Shown here one piece after another: positions 1-11,400 of a DNA stretch of 64,000 nucleotides (position 1 is the stretch's first letter; each line of letters begins with the position of its first letter). Position numbers and translations under genes: made by a program. Location of the stretch: NCBI GenBank assembly GCA_030374805.1, contig JARGSG010000031.1, positions 124,001 to 188,000 of the forward strand. The letters are read 5' to 3'. The notes under the pieces were generated by a model, which searched no databases, was not told where the DNA came from, and saw only the letters and a program-made list of their open reading frames with translations. This stretch comes from Gracilaria gracilis (taxonomy: Eukaryota > Rhodophyta > Florideophyceae > Gracilariales > Gracilariaceae).

Positions 1-950
1 CTGATAAACGGCAGGAACAGCGACGACCAACGCCAGCTGCGAGAACACGACGCGACGCAAGCGGAAAGCGCGACATGCAGCATTAGGACGATTCGAAGCA
101 GCGAGTGTCAACTCGCGAACCACGACAGAAACGGTGGGAGAGGTCAGGCGGAAAGACGGAGCGCTACGAACAAGCGCGACGAGAATGCGTTTGATGCGGT
201 GGCGAACGACGCTCAGATCGGCAGCCGCCACGCCGATATGCCCACGACAACGGCGCAGCCTGCGCATGAACTAGGGCACACACAAGCACGCCTGACTGCG
301 GCGGCAACAGCGCGCGGCCACCAATCGCTGGCCCACCACTCGCTGCCGGCGAGCGTCGGCCGCGCAGAGCGCGACACGTGCGCCTACACAACGCCACTCG
401 ACACACGTCACGCAGTATACACGTCATGCGCACAACTTGTGTCGCGTAAGCCACTTGTGTCAGGCGCGATACAAGTGGCAAGAACGCAACACGCGTAATG
501 CGCGCCACTTGTGGTGCGCAGGCAGCAAACGATGCTGAATTCGCGGTGCACAACGCAATAGCAATGCACGCCGGCTTAACACTGTGCAACTACGCAAGCT
601 GCAAACAATGCATCGAACACACGGCGCCACGACAGCCACCTGTTTGAACCAGTGACAACTGCATCCGCCTCCGTCGAGCAGAACGCGGTGGAGGTTACAC
701 GACATGACAGGGCAGCGACGCTCCGCGTGCACACATCACACCCACAAGCAAGAGAGCGCGTCAGGACGCCCACCACGCCCACCACACCATCAACCGCACC
801 GCGCGTTGAGCGCGACGCCGACGCTGTCTCGGCGCCCACGACACCGGGGCCAACCGCGCCATGGCACCCACAAGCCCCCGCGAGCCGCCACAGACGGCTC
901 ACACCGCGCGCAGACACGCAGACTAGGCCTCACTGGAACCCACAAGCATT
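1..950. other. GC-rich stretch without a convincing gene
   Basis: Short open frames exist on both strands but none has a recognisable domain, and their Arg/Ala/His/Thr-rich composition is what GC-rich DNA gives by chance. The word CCACTTGTG recurs near 450, 470 (inverted) and 505. Positions 450-479 form a perfect 9-bp hairpin, GCCACTTGT against ACAAGTGGC, with a 12-nt loop. It could be a decayed repeat end or a regulatory region; I see nothing decisive. Confidence 0.4.
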
Positions 951-1313
951 ATGGGCTATCCCGACGACGACAGCTATGCTCCGTCTTTTCCGATATCAGT
1001 TTGTCGGCCCTCGATGCCTTGGCGTCATGAACAACTAAAACCGCAGGGTTTCAGCCGGTATCGTCTGTTGCCAAAAGCTAGTCTTCGCAAAAATCCTCTT
1101 CGTCAGGATTATAAGCAGCATGTTCTTGTCGAAAGCTTAGATCAAGAATGCATGCCAGTTGATGTTCAAGCTGATTTTATTGAGCAGTTCACCAGATCTT
1201 CTTTAACCTCTGCAGTGACTGCGTCATCTTCGCGGTACTCGAAGGGAGATTGCGTTCATGAACGGTATACATTACGCATTTGCTGCCGATCAGTAATTAT
1301 CGGTAGTAACTAA
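951..1313 (+). CDS. Hypothetical protein, 120 aa
   Basis: A 120-codon frame that starts at an ATG just where base composition falls from GC-rich to average. It is mixed hydrophilic and lacks the skewed composition of the neighbouring chance ORFs. It starts MGYPDDDSYAP and ends in a Cys-containing tail. I recognise no domain, signal peptide or membrane segment. It could be a small gene, an exon or chance. Confidence 0.25.
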   Translation: MGYPDDDSYAPSFPISVCRPSMPWRHEQLKPQGFSRYRLLPKASLRKNPLRQDYKQHVLVESLDQECMPVDVQADFIEQFTRSSLTSAVTASSSRYSKGDCVHERYTLRICCRSVIIGSN

Positions 1314-1520
1314 GAGTTACCTGTTTTCAGTTTACCACCAAAAGCCTTGAGAAAACATTTTTACTACTTTTATGAACTGTTGATATGAGATATTCGTTCA
1401 AAAGGTTTTAAGCAGCAATTTTCTGTCATATGCAGGTGAAAGAAATCTTCTCATGTTCTTGTCTGCAATTACATAATATTTTAGTCGTTTTCTGGAAAAC
1501 ATATTTAAAACGATTGGTAG

Positions 1521-1749
1521 GAAGACCAAAACGCGGATTCAAAAGTAAACAATCAAAAAATGATGAAGATGATGGGCGTGGTGCGCGAAACTGCATTGCC
1601 CGCGCGTGTACGTTGTGCGCAGGCACTGACGGGAAATTGAGCGAAATCGTATGTCGGGAAGACCAAAATGCGGATTCAAAAGTAAACAATCAAAAAATGA
1701 TGAAGATGATGAGCGTGGAGCGCGAAACTGCATTGGCCGCGCATGCACG
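1521..1749 (+). repeat. Direct repeat, two ~92-bp units, 137-bp period
   Basis: Units at 1521-1612 and 1658-1749 differ at only about ten positions, and a 45-bp spacer gives a 137-bp period. Because 137 is not a multiple of three, the same peptide (GRPK-x-GFKSKQSKNDEDD-type, then a Cys-containing tail) is read in different frames in the two copies. An ORF at 1430-1879 runs through both but can encode the peptide only once. This indicates a duplication that broke any original frame. Confidence 0.8.
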
Positions 1750-1802
1750 CGATTCCGCCTCCCCACTAAGTAGCGGCCTTTTTTCCTACATCCCTCGCAC
1801 TC

Positions 1803-2329
1803 ATGCACCCCACTGCAAAGCTGGAGATAGTGTGGGTGAGGCACCTGGCTCGGTCGGGAAGCAGCCAGTCTGGAGATGACTGCTCCGTCGATCCGAGTAC
1901 TGGAGTTGTTGTGGTGATCGGTTCTTTCCACGCCGACTTTGTGGTGACAGGCCAACAGAATGGGAGTGCGTTCGAGCTGAGGACAATTACGACCAGTGGG
2001 CTCACTGACATCCGTAGAGTATCTTGATGTGGAGTGACTCTTTCACATATTTGCAGCTGTCGCTTGCAAGCACTGCCTCAGAAGATCGAGGGAATGTTGT
2101 TGAAGTGTTATCTTCTGGACGAGTGGAGATTGGAGGTGTAATCAATGATGGGAGGGATGGCAGTGCAGTGGCTTGTGATGAGCAAGGTATGAGTCCCTCA
2201 CCACTCCGACACGAACTCCATCGGAAAGTAAGACAGACGTCGTGGCTCCTTCTGAGGGTGCGGAGATCATATTGCTTACGCCAACGACCATTTTTGGTAC
2301 TCCTGTTTCATCGGAGATGCCTATTCTGA
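1803..2329 (+). pseudogene. Beta-propeller (SBBP-like) repeat fragment
   Basis: Two adjacent frames look like consecutive blades of the SBBP-type beta-propeller family. The first (1803-2027) has DPSTG followed by a hydrophobic strand VVVVIGSFHADF and ends in TTSGLTDI. The second (2024-2329) carries DRGN, then VLSSGRVEIGG. The frame changes near 2027, so a continuous product would need an intron or a one-base correction. Downstream the frame loses similarity. SBBP blades are usually extracellular or surface-associated; here only about two blades remain. The assignment rests on motif memory and is moderate at best. Confidence 0.35.
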
Positions 2330-2342
2330 GAGTTCTTTTTCA

Positions 2343-3498
2343 ATGCTGCCAACAATGTCCGAAGCATCTTCTCCGGAGGCCAGCCCATCCGTGACACGGC
2401 GTGTTACGGAGTCGTCCATTCCCATTGCAGCGAATCCGAGCGTCGCAGCATCTGGCGTGGCATCATCTGCGGCTGCGACCAGCTCTGCTCCTGCCCTCAA
2501 TCTTGGCTCGACTTACACCATCGCTGTCTGTGTGGGCCAGTTCTTTCTTGTCATCCATTTCCCCATCTCTTGGGATCACTTCCTTGCCAAGTTTCATGTC
2601 AGTTTCCCCATCAGCAAGTGCGTTGATGACACCGTTGGTGAGTAGCCCAAGCATTTCTGAAGCACATGAGGAAGAAGAAAATGAGGTGCCAGTTCCGATA
2701 TACTAACAAGATTCTAGCGAGACTGTAGAAGCTCATGCTCCAAAATTACCCCTCCCAACCGACATAAGAAGCGAAGACTTTCGACTTTCAGTATCGCCAG
2801 CCCCTGCAAGCAGTGTGCGAACTCCGATTAGTGATTCTCTAAGCATGAGCTCTCCTCGTCGGACTGAGGATGGACTACAGAGAGACGGAGTTGCAGAAAC
2901 ACCTATGTTACCTTGAAGGCCGCGAGAAAGCTATGTTGTCTCCCGGCAAGCAAGAGAACGTGTCCTCTGAAAGGTGCGAGTCTCCTTCGGAGTCCCAAGT
3001 TTAGATCCGTTGCGCTTCCTTACTGGAAGTCAGACACACCACGGGAAGGCGGATCTCATGTGTCCAGATCGTCGACAAATGAGCGTAGGGGATATAAGTA
3101 GAAAATGGGCTGAAAGAGTGCTGGGTGTTTTGGTGAGCGAGCGTTTCTTCCAACGGAAACGCGCTGCGGTAAGTAGGAATTAGACTACCGCGCCCGTATC
3201 AGAGAGAAGGAGAAACGAGTCCTCGATATTCTGGTATGATCTCTTCAAGAGCACAGATCGCTGCAATGGAATGCATGGGTTTCACATCGATTGTTTCTCT
3301 CACAATTGAGCAGCCGTTGCTTTCGTCCTAGTTTCGTGAATCATGCTGCAATTTGTTTTTCTGTTGTTTGCGTACGTTGGAAGGCCATTTCACAGTAGGA
3401 CAGGATGCACCGCATGCTCAGTGATTTGAACGAAGCGGGCGATTGCGATAAGGGTCTGGCCATTACGAAACTGAAGAACAGAGTTGAACATCTCCAGG
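2343..3498 (+). pseudogene. Fragments of a Ser/Pro-rich, possibly coiled-coil protein gene
   Basis: Several overlapping plus-strand frames have coding-like but disordered composition. These are a Ser/Ala-rich piece from 2343, an acidic piece ending near 2706, a Ser/Pro-rich open stretch at about 2718-2914, and a charged stretch just before 3500 (MHRMLSDLNEAG, ending in VEHLQ) that looks like an alpha-helical coil. No two share a frame without interruption. A multi-exon gene broken by the downstream retroelement, or a decayed gene, would both fit. No catalytic motif is visible. Confidence 0.25.
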
Positions 3499-3499
3499 T

Positions 3500-4130
3500 T
3501 TACCTTTTTGTGGTGCAATGCCGTCGTCGCTTCCCTCTATGAGGTGATGCTTCCGCCTAAAGAGGGAGACGTGTGGTGCAACGCCCTCAGAATGAGGTTT
3601 CCCACTACTTAGTCAGATTCCGACCAGTCGGTCGATCGCTCCTAGTAGGAGTACATGAATAGTAACAACCACTGTAGTGGGAAGGACACGTGGATTACGG
3701 ATGAATCAGGAGGTTGGTCACATACACGTGGAACGAGCACCACGGCACGTGGGTAATTACCACTGGACGTTGGTCTAATTTCGTTACATTATTTAATTAG
3801 TGTTCGCGCGAGATTACTACTTAGCTCGGCGGCGACCTTGCCGCCGTGCACAGTAAAGTTCCTCCAACCAGGGGTGGGCTCTAAAATTCTTCGCCTTCGG
3901 CGGTCATCGACTTCTTCAAGGAGAGAGGCTCCGTTGCCTACGGATGGTCTATCCTCCCTGCGTTCTCCAAATAACCCAACTGTTGGAGTGTTTTACCGCT
4001 GATTGTCGCGTTCGAACCGTACAGGGATAACCCCGCTTTTTACCGTATCTTTGGCCCCTTTTCCCCTTTTTCTTCTCTCCATTCCCCGCTCTCGCGGATT
4101 CCTTTTCCGTTTCCCCACTTCCGTGGACTC
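3500..4130 (+). other. Upstream region of Ty3-like element 1 (LTR/leader, ends not fixed)
   Basis: Non-coding stretch directly before gag. A TGTGGTGCAA-type word occurs at 3509 and again at about 3572. TGTGG is a plausible LTR start, but I could not fix the 3' end of an LTR, and no convincing primer binding site stands before gag. The region holds the CACGTG-type words common in retroelement promoters. It probably contains the 5' LTR and leader of the element whose gag starts at 4131. Confidence 0.4.
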
Positions 4131-6430
4131 GTGCCTCCTACGAGGATACATCAACCCACACACGTGGTGATCGGGTCCGCTGCCTTCGTTGAAGGAATTC
4201 AAACCCGATTCGATCGTGTGAGAGCCCGTCTGGAGATGTTAGAGCAAAACATCGTTATGGATGCTACTACTCCGGCGGAGCCGGTCTCTGTATCACACAG
4301 GGCCAAGAACTCTGCGCGTGAGAAGAACCGCCGTACGCGAAGGGCCCAGCAGGACAACCAGGATTCTCACTCTTCGACTTCGTCGGTTTCGGACCCGAAC
4401 AACTCGGACAATGCTGACTCGTTAGACCCATCGTCTGAAGAAGATCGTGAAAAACGAGCGTCACGCTCGAAGCGGTTTACAGTCACGCATGGTGCGGTTC
4501 GTGCTCGTACGAAGGGATGGAATCACTCTGGCCTGGAAGTGCTGAAGCCCACGAACCCTATATACGAGAAGTTGCTATCATACCGGTATTACCGTTTGGA
4601 AGACACCTCTATGGATCGAACACCCCGTGGCACGAGAAAGGTGAGGGAATGCATCAAGCGTATGCAGCTCTCACTTCGCAACCAGTTGTTTACTGGAGAT
4701 GACCAAATTTTGGTGTTAGATTTTCTCGCCCGCTTCGGCGCGGAAGCCGATATACTCGGGATACATGAGAGGCAGTCCTACATTGCCTTACCGTATTTCT
4801 TACGTGGCCTGGCCGAGGACCAGTATCACTCTGTAAGAGGCTCTTGGAGTGCCTCCGAAGGAGGGGATACCTGCTGGCCCGAAGCAGTGCAATACCTGCT
4901 ACGGTCATACGCCACGAATGGTGCCATTCAGTCGACGATACTCGCTTTGCTAGACACACGTCAGCGCTCGGGCGAGACGGAAACCGATTTGTGGTATACC
5001 ACTAACGAAGGCAGAGCTCCTCGGTAGCGGGTGGAAAACAACTGAAACGACCGCACAGGGCAGGGATCGCCTTGCGAGCGACCGGCCTAGAACGCAGGTG
5101 TGAGTAGGGCGGAAAGTAGCGTCAGCAATGTCACGTGCGGGTACGAATGGGTGTCCGGCACTGAAAAACGGGTGAGCGTCCGGGTGATCAGCGATCAGGC
5201 AGTCCTGTGACAGAACACACAAAAAACACACACGACACACCACAAACACGGTGTAAAAGGGGCGAACAGCGCAGCGATAGCGGAGGAGATCCTCGGGGCA
5301 AGAGCTATAGCTCAGATGCGATTGAGCACTGATGCTATAGGTGCTCTTTAGTCGATGGCGACTTTAGGATTCCAAAGATTACCACTTGGGTACGAAGTTG
5401 GTTGTTGGTTGGCCTGCGCCGTCCTCAGCTGGGCTCAATGCCCTTTACTGGGCCGGCAGGCCAATTAGATCTCCACTGTAATGTGCCTATGCGTTGCATG
5501 CCAATATGGTCTAACTCTAAAATAAAGGAATTAAAATTATTTGATGGCGGCCACTATAGGTGCACTGCTGTACAGTATCTCTGCAATAATATCCAATCCA
5601 CGTCTTCCGAGAAGCATCCTTTCTCATAAATTCTCGATAACGAACCCGATTCCCAGTCATTGGGTATGAGCGTGGACATCGACTTGCATCGTTTCGCAAT
5701 GGCGGTTTGTAGTGCATCTCGAATGCTACACGATTTTCCGGTACGTCTGAACAAGGCTTTCCACCGTTGTGGTAATGTCTATCCCGCTACGGAGCTTTGT
5801 ATGATGTTCATCGACGGACTCGACCCAGCTATCCAGACTTTGGTCGCCCTCTATCGCGAGGATAAGAGAAAGATAACCTACTTGGAGCTCATCCAGTACG
5901 CACGAGCCCAATGTGACTCTCTACCTGCCAGGGCCCCGAGTACTCGGTCTAATTCCGCCAAGGGCGTTGGTAATGGAGACCAAGTCCCCATCTCTTTCGC
6001 TCGTCGCGGAGGAAGCACCTCCGAAGGAGTATGATAACGTCCAACTCGCCATGGCGGTATCGACTCCATTCCGACAACGGACCTCCCGTCGACGACAAAC
6101 GCCTCCTATGAGGCCGCTCAGGAAGGCATCGCGCTTTATGCCGATGCCCCCCCGAGTTCACGGGCCTCGAATCCCGTACTCGAACGGAGGAATCCGCTTT
6201 CAGCGGCCACGATGGCAGGATACCCGCCAGGCAGGGCGTTTCACGGATCATCGGAATGGACCCCCTCGTCAGGGTAGGCAAGCATTGATATGCCATCTCT
6301 GCTACACCCATGGTGACACGTCACCACAGTGCCTACTCGCTATGCGAGATATGGCCAAGGTGACGGTGAACTATGAGGCTTTTACTCCAGAGGAGAAGCA
6401 TTCCGTCCCAATGACGTCGTATCTCCGTGC
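4131..6430 (+). pseudogene. gag: Gag polyprotein of element 1, split by a solo LTR
   Basis: The N-terminal part (4131-4984) is highly charged and then becomes a capsid-like helical region (residues about 120-285). Reading stops being Gag-like after GETET-D at 4987 and resumes exactly after the insertion at 5731, where F-P-V-R-L-N-K continues the capsid. Removing 4990-5730 plus one target copy restores the frame. A further frameshift lies near 6000. The nucleocapsid part (about 6280-6330) has a C-x2-C-x2-H-x6-C arrangement; its span equals that of a CCHC knuckle but the His is displaced. In the family, Gag forms the particle that packages the element RNA. Confidence 0.8.
4990..5730. mobile_element. 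Solo LTR (741 bp) inserted in gag
   Basis: The insert starts TGTGG and ends CTACA, the short inverted TG...CA termini of LTR elements. It is flanked by the direct repeat CGATT at 4985-4989 and 5731-5735, a 5-bp target duplication. Excision of the insert plus one CGATT restores the Gag frame across the junction, which fixes both ends to the base. No coding part of the donor element remains, so this is a solo LTR left by recombination between two LTRs. It is younger than element 1. No second copy was seen in the window, and its orientation cannot be set. Confidence 0.85.
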
Positions 6431-6681
6431 CAAGACGGACTTCGCCCACGTTGTACCGACGACGCCGCACCGCAGCGCGTCCCGGTACAACCGGTCCAAC
6501 CGATGGCTTCGGCTGATCACGTTGCGAACGGACCAGACACCGCTACTGCGAGAACCCAAGGCCATCGTGCCCAAGCACTCGCGGTCGAGGAACCTGAGCA
6601 GCCGCCGGAGGCAGAAGTCTAGGGAAACCAAACCAGAGAGTCTCCCATTCAAGAGAGACGTCCTCAGAGCAGAGGCTGTCG

Positions 6682-8040
6682 ATGTCCGAGGCGTCGCCGC
6701 CTCGCTCCCCGGTGAAGATCCTTTCGAAGAAAGACACCGCTGACGCGGACTTGGAACACTTCGGTGTTCTCCGTCGACCGTGGATACGGGTAAAGAAAAA
6801 CTGGTTCCCGCATAAAGTCCTTGTGATGGCCAAGCGTAACTATAAATTTTACGCCGACCTTGGCCTCAATACCCAGTTTACGGTGCGCATTCTCACGGTA
6901 TTGGATACAGCTGCAGGTCGGAACTTCGTCGTGGAGTTCCTCCTGCCAGCGCTTGCGCGGACGCGTATTCGCCGAGAAGCCACACCCGAGGTCACTGAGG
7001 CGAATACCAACCCGTTAACAACGGTGGGAATAATGGACTTAGTCGTGCGTTTGGGGACCTCCCTGATCAAGCTCGACTTTATGGTATGTCGGTCATTGGC
7101 TGCCCCAGTTATTTTGAGACGTGATTACTGCGACAGATTCGTCGACGCAATCAGGCCCCGCCTCAGGCGTTTGGAATTCGAAGAGCGCTCCTCCGTTCCG
7201 ATACTCCGTCGTCCGCTTAAGCGTGCAGCGAAGAAGCAAGTTCCACTACCTGCTGCGCAGGAACCACAGCCCGCGACTCAGGAGTCCATAAAACTCCGCG
7301 TTGCCGCGTCGGTGTGCATTCCACCAGAATCCCAAGTAATGGTGCAGGTCAATTCCCGTCAACACGGTCTTCGGGTTATTCAACCCATTCCCTCGTTGTA
7401 CGAGAAGTACCATCTCGCCGTTGCGAATGGCGTGGCACAGGTTACACCGGATACTTCGTTTCGGATACTTGTTACTTGTTGCCAACCTTGGCAACAGCCC
7501 CCAGTACCTGGTAAAGAACCAAGTCATTGGATCGGTCACACCCCACCTACTTGCGATGCTCCCGACCCATACGAAGGCTGCCGACGTTCTCGGTTTGGTT
7601 TCCTCGAAAGAGGGTGACAATCCCGAGCAACCCGACGCTCCCCCTAAGGAGGGGGAAGATACTACCGTTTCAATGGAGAAATTGCCGAGTGACTCCGAAA
7701 CCGCACCCGCATCCGATACGGAAAAACGTGGCCCTGCGAGCTATGACCGGATTGGCCCCGTGAAGGCTCTTGAGGAGCTCGATCTCGGCTATGTGCCGGA
7801 ATCACACCGTGAAAGTCTGAGAAACATGCTACGAAAATTTACCCTAATGTGGGATGGATCTCTTGGTAAATAAATGCAACGAAACACCGGGTTGATTCGC
7901 TACCGGACACGCGACCCGCTTCGCAACCCTCTTACAAAACAGGACCGAAGGCTCAGAAAGAAGAACAGTTCCAAGTGGACAAAATGCTCCGCGTAAGCGT
8001 GATTGAGCCCGCTCAGTCGCTCTGGGCATCCCCAGTGGTA
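6682..8040 (+). pseudogene. pol: Protease and N-terminal RT of element 1
   Basis: A retropepsin-like segment appears near 6900: hydrophobic strand ILTVL, then D-T-A-A-G. The canonical motif is DT/S-G, and element 2 has DTGAGPN, so the catalytic turn is altered here. A long linker follows. The frame changes near 7470 and again after MWDGSLGK at about 7868. In the shifted frame the text continues to PDTRPA, a KTGPKA-type segment and VIEPAQS-LWASPVV, the Ty3/gypsy RT entry region. The RT fingers and the YxDD palm are absent. With an altered protease, several frameshifts and no RT core, it is non-functional. Confidence 0.8.
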
Positions 8041-8407
8041 CGTCAGTGTTATCGGAAGGCTAGTTTAGCGGTCAAAAATGACCGAATTAAAACGAACGAA
8101 AAACCGGTGAATTTATCCAAATTTGGAAGTGCTAATTTCCGAAAATATTTCCACCTTTCCACTTGTGCTAGTTTCTTTCGAAAGAATTATTCCAGATTGT
8201 TTCCATCTTTGCTAGTTTGGATGGAAGGGAAACTAGCATACTTCTTTCGTTTATGGTAGTTTTGCAGCGCAATGTAAGTGTGTTAGTGCCATCTACTTTC
8301 ATGTTTACGGAGGCGAATAGCGAGATAGACACTTAGATAGAAACTTAGATAGCTTTTTATCGAATACGAATAGGATTATATAAATTGAACGAATACCGTT
8401 TCAGTTA
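8041..8407. other. AT-rich upstream region of the KDZ-like element, with palindromes
   Basis: No coding frame is convincing. Structure is dense: a perfect 14-bp palindrome TTCTTTCGAAAGAA at 8173-8186, and an 8-bp perfect hairpin GCTAGTTT/AAACTAGC at 8211-8237. The word GCTAGTTT or a variant recurs near 8060, 8165 and 8211. Lying directly between the truncated retroelement and the transposase, this could be a subterminal region of the DNA transposon. A matching inverted end was not found. Confidence 0.4.
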
Positions 8408-11400
8408 GTGCAGATCGGTTCACTAGTCAACACCTTTTACATCAGACATTCGTATACTAAATATATGAAAAGCCTTCAAATCACGTGCAATCACCCCCAC
8501 CACTCTGTCCCACCGTCCGTGCGCTATGTTACGCTCCCCGCTACGTACCTCCTATCCTCTCAATACCCCCGAACCTTCCTCGCCATTCCCAACTGCTGCT
8601 TTGAAGGCTGCTCCTTCTTCGCCCGCACCATTCCCGCCATCCAAAGGCACCAGAGGAGATGCCCCAATCGCCTCAACCCAAACAAGCGTTTCCTCTCCGC
8701 AGGCGGAGGCCTCCCCCACTTCCCCCCACGCATCAAGCGTCACAAGTCTACGGCCCACCTCCATACACTTCCCCCTCCCACAAACTGCCCTTCCGACAAC
8801 GTCCCCATCGCAGACGACGACCCCTACCACCACCAGCTACTCTCCTTCTCCCTCCACACCCAGGACGCCTACGACATCGCCACCACCCCCGTCTGCTCCA
8901 TCTCCCCCTCCCCTCCTCCCCCTGCTCCCTCTTCCTTCCCCCTCCTCAACAACCCACACCTCGAACGCATGGTCCTGTACATCTCTTCCATCGCCTCCTC
9001 CCTCGGCCACCGAAAGGCTGACGAACCCATCTCCCTCCTCCACGACCCCGCCTTCTCCAAATCTGCCTTCCACAGCGCCGTCTCTTCCTCCACCCAGTGC
9101 CCCGAGCTGCACACAAACCTCTTGCAGCACCATGTCAGCAACATCGGCTTCGCTCCCACCACCCTCTCCGACCCACAGCAGCTCTTCTCCACCACCATCT
9201 TCCGAAAGGACCCCATCCAGGTCCTCAAACAACAACTCGCCCTCGCACACTTTCACAACACCTTCTTCCACCCTTGTCTCCCACACAACCCCTTCCGGCT
9301 TCCCCGCTTCGCCCACCCCATGGCTTTCGTCCTCGGAAAAGAAGCAGTCCCCGCCCTCAAAGCCGCAGTCATGCACTCCTCCAACGACTCCTGCATCTGG
9401 CACACCCCCGACACCACTGGTATCGACTCCTTCATCGGCTTGGTCCAAATCTACTCCGACAAGTCTTCCACCTCCGTCAAATCCTCTTCCATCACCTCCT
9501 ACCCCCTTCACATCACCCTTCTCAACTTCTCCGATGCCTTCCGTCGCAAGTGCATTACCGAAAACCTCACCCTTCTCGGATACTTGCCAACCTCCTTCCT
9601 CCCAACCAACCCCTCCCAAGACCACGACTCCATCTCTCAAACCTCTTCTCACATCCCCCGCAACACCAAAATGGAACTCATTCAGCTCTCCCTCTCCAAC
9701 CTCCTCGGCCCCTCGTCTCATCCAGTCTCAATGGCTTCCCCTTCCGTGACTCCCATGGCGTTCTCTGCCACTGTCACCCAATCATCGCCAGCTACTGCGC
9801 CGACATTCCGGAAGCAAAAGACATCCTCGCAATCTCCCACGGCACCCGCCCCCTACACCCTTGTCATAGATGCACCGTCTCCCGCTCAGACCTTCCCCTA
9901 CACACCCCCTCGCATTCCCCCCGAACTCAGGACCAGACCCTCGCCGCACGCAAATCACACTCCACTCTCCTCCAACAATCACAAGACGCTCTTCTCGCTC
10001 GTAAGCCCAGAATGTCCCGCAACACAAAGGAAAAATCCCTTCAAGCCCTCCACTCCCTCTCCCTCGCAAAGTACACCTACCTCTTCGAATCATACCCTCT
10101 TCTCAACATCACCCCACTCCTCTCCCCTTACAACATCTTCACCTTCGAACCACTCCACAACTTCCACCTCGGCGTCTCCAAGCTCATCAAGCTCGCCGCC
10201 ATCGAGAGACTCCGCTCAGAAGCACTCTTTACCACCGTCGGTTCCTCGAAATCCCGTCGACCTTTCAACTCCGTCCGCTCTTCCATCCTCAAACATTCAA
10301 ACACCATCCTCTCCGCCATCGAAAAGCACTCCCCCGCCAACGGACTCCAAATCGACTTCTCCACTTCCGACAACGGTCAACCTCTCAACGGTTTCTTCAC
10401 CACCGACGGCTTGCGAGGTATGCTCGAAGCAAAAGACTACCGCGCACTCGACATGGTCTTCCCCTCCATCGGCGACTTCTTCGACCGATGCTTTGACGAA
10501 ATCGATTCAGCTCCCATCACTTCCGTCTTCTCCAAGTACCCCGACCTCCTCCTCGCCTCCATGCGATACAACACCTTCACCGAATGGACCGACGCCCGCC
10601 TCACCGACCTCCACAACCAAATCCGCTCCTTTAAGCGCACAGCTGTACTCGTCCTGGCCGCCACCACACTTCTAGCCTAGGCGCTCTCAAATTTCACCTC
10701 CTCGACCGCATTGTCGAGGAGATTCGCCGCTTTGGAGGCCTCCACTTTAATGATGCTGGCAAATTCGAGCACACCCACACCCTTTTCAAGTCCCACTACT
10801 CCAAAAACTCAAAGCGCAGATCTACCGCACATCAAGAAACCATTTGTACCATCCACCGCTCCAACGCCATCAAGGACTGGAATCCCGTTTCCACAAACCC
10901 TTCCATCACCTCCTCCTCCCCTGGCCTCGCTTTCCCTTTTCAATCCCGACAACCCGGTTTCGTCCGTGATGGCAAACAAATCTCCTTCGCTGACCTCATC
11001 ACTGCCCAAAAATTCATTTGCTCCAATCCTCACCTCCCTCACCAATCTCTTCAAGACCTCTTCCCCCCCGATACCTTATCCATTCTTGCACAATTTGGAA
11101 GAGACGCCCTTCCATTTTTCGTCACCCTCTCTCTCGAATTTTTACAATTCATTGACAACTCCCCCGCCCTCCGTCAGGCTCGACTCACCGTAATCAACTC
11201 CGCTTACGTCGTTGGCGGTTACATCCCAACGCTCGAAAACTACATCACAGAACGAAACTAGCTCACCCTCCAGGATCCTCCGGTCCCCATTATTCAACGA
11301 ATTTTGGCCACCCCCTCCTTCGGTCCATCCAAGTCCCCAAAGTTCTCCCACGTTCTTGTCGCCGGCTCCACCTCCCCCACCTCCACCTCCATCGTCTGGG

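Larger units (their letters stand above)
4131..8040 (+). mobile_element. Ty3/gypsy-like retroelement 1, truncated inside RT
   Basis: The order is Gag, noncanonical zinc knuckle, aspartic protease, spacer and the very start of reverse transcriptase. The last recognisable residues are WASPVV near 8025-8040, the segment just before RT block 1 in Ty3/gypsy elements. Everything downstream (RT core, RNase H, integrase, 3' LTR) is missing, and the sequence switches to an unrelated DNA transposon. The copy carries several frameshifts and a solo LTR insertion in gag, so it is dead. Element 2 at 61.6-64 kb has the same architecture and helps define the protease and the RT start. Confidence 0.85.

Noticed and set aside
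1..1040. Long GC-rich ORFs on both strands at the left edge
   Set aside because: Composition-driven overlapping frames on both strands without any motif; stop codons are rare in GC-rich DNA.
4005..4045. tRNA T-arm-like GGTTCGAAC word before gag
   Set aside because: No T-stem, acceptor stem or CCA-type context; not a tRNA gene or a clear primer site.
8526..9749. 407-codon and other long ORFs overlapping the transposase, including a 294-codon Gly/Val-rich reverse frame
   Set aside because: They are shadows of the strongly C/T-biased coding strand. The frames with zinc-finger and KDZ motifs are the real ones.
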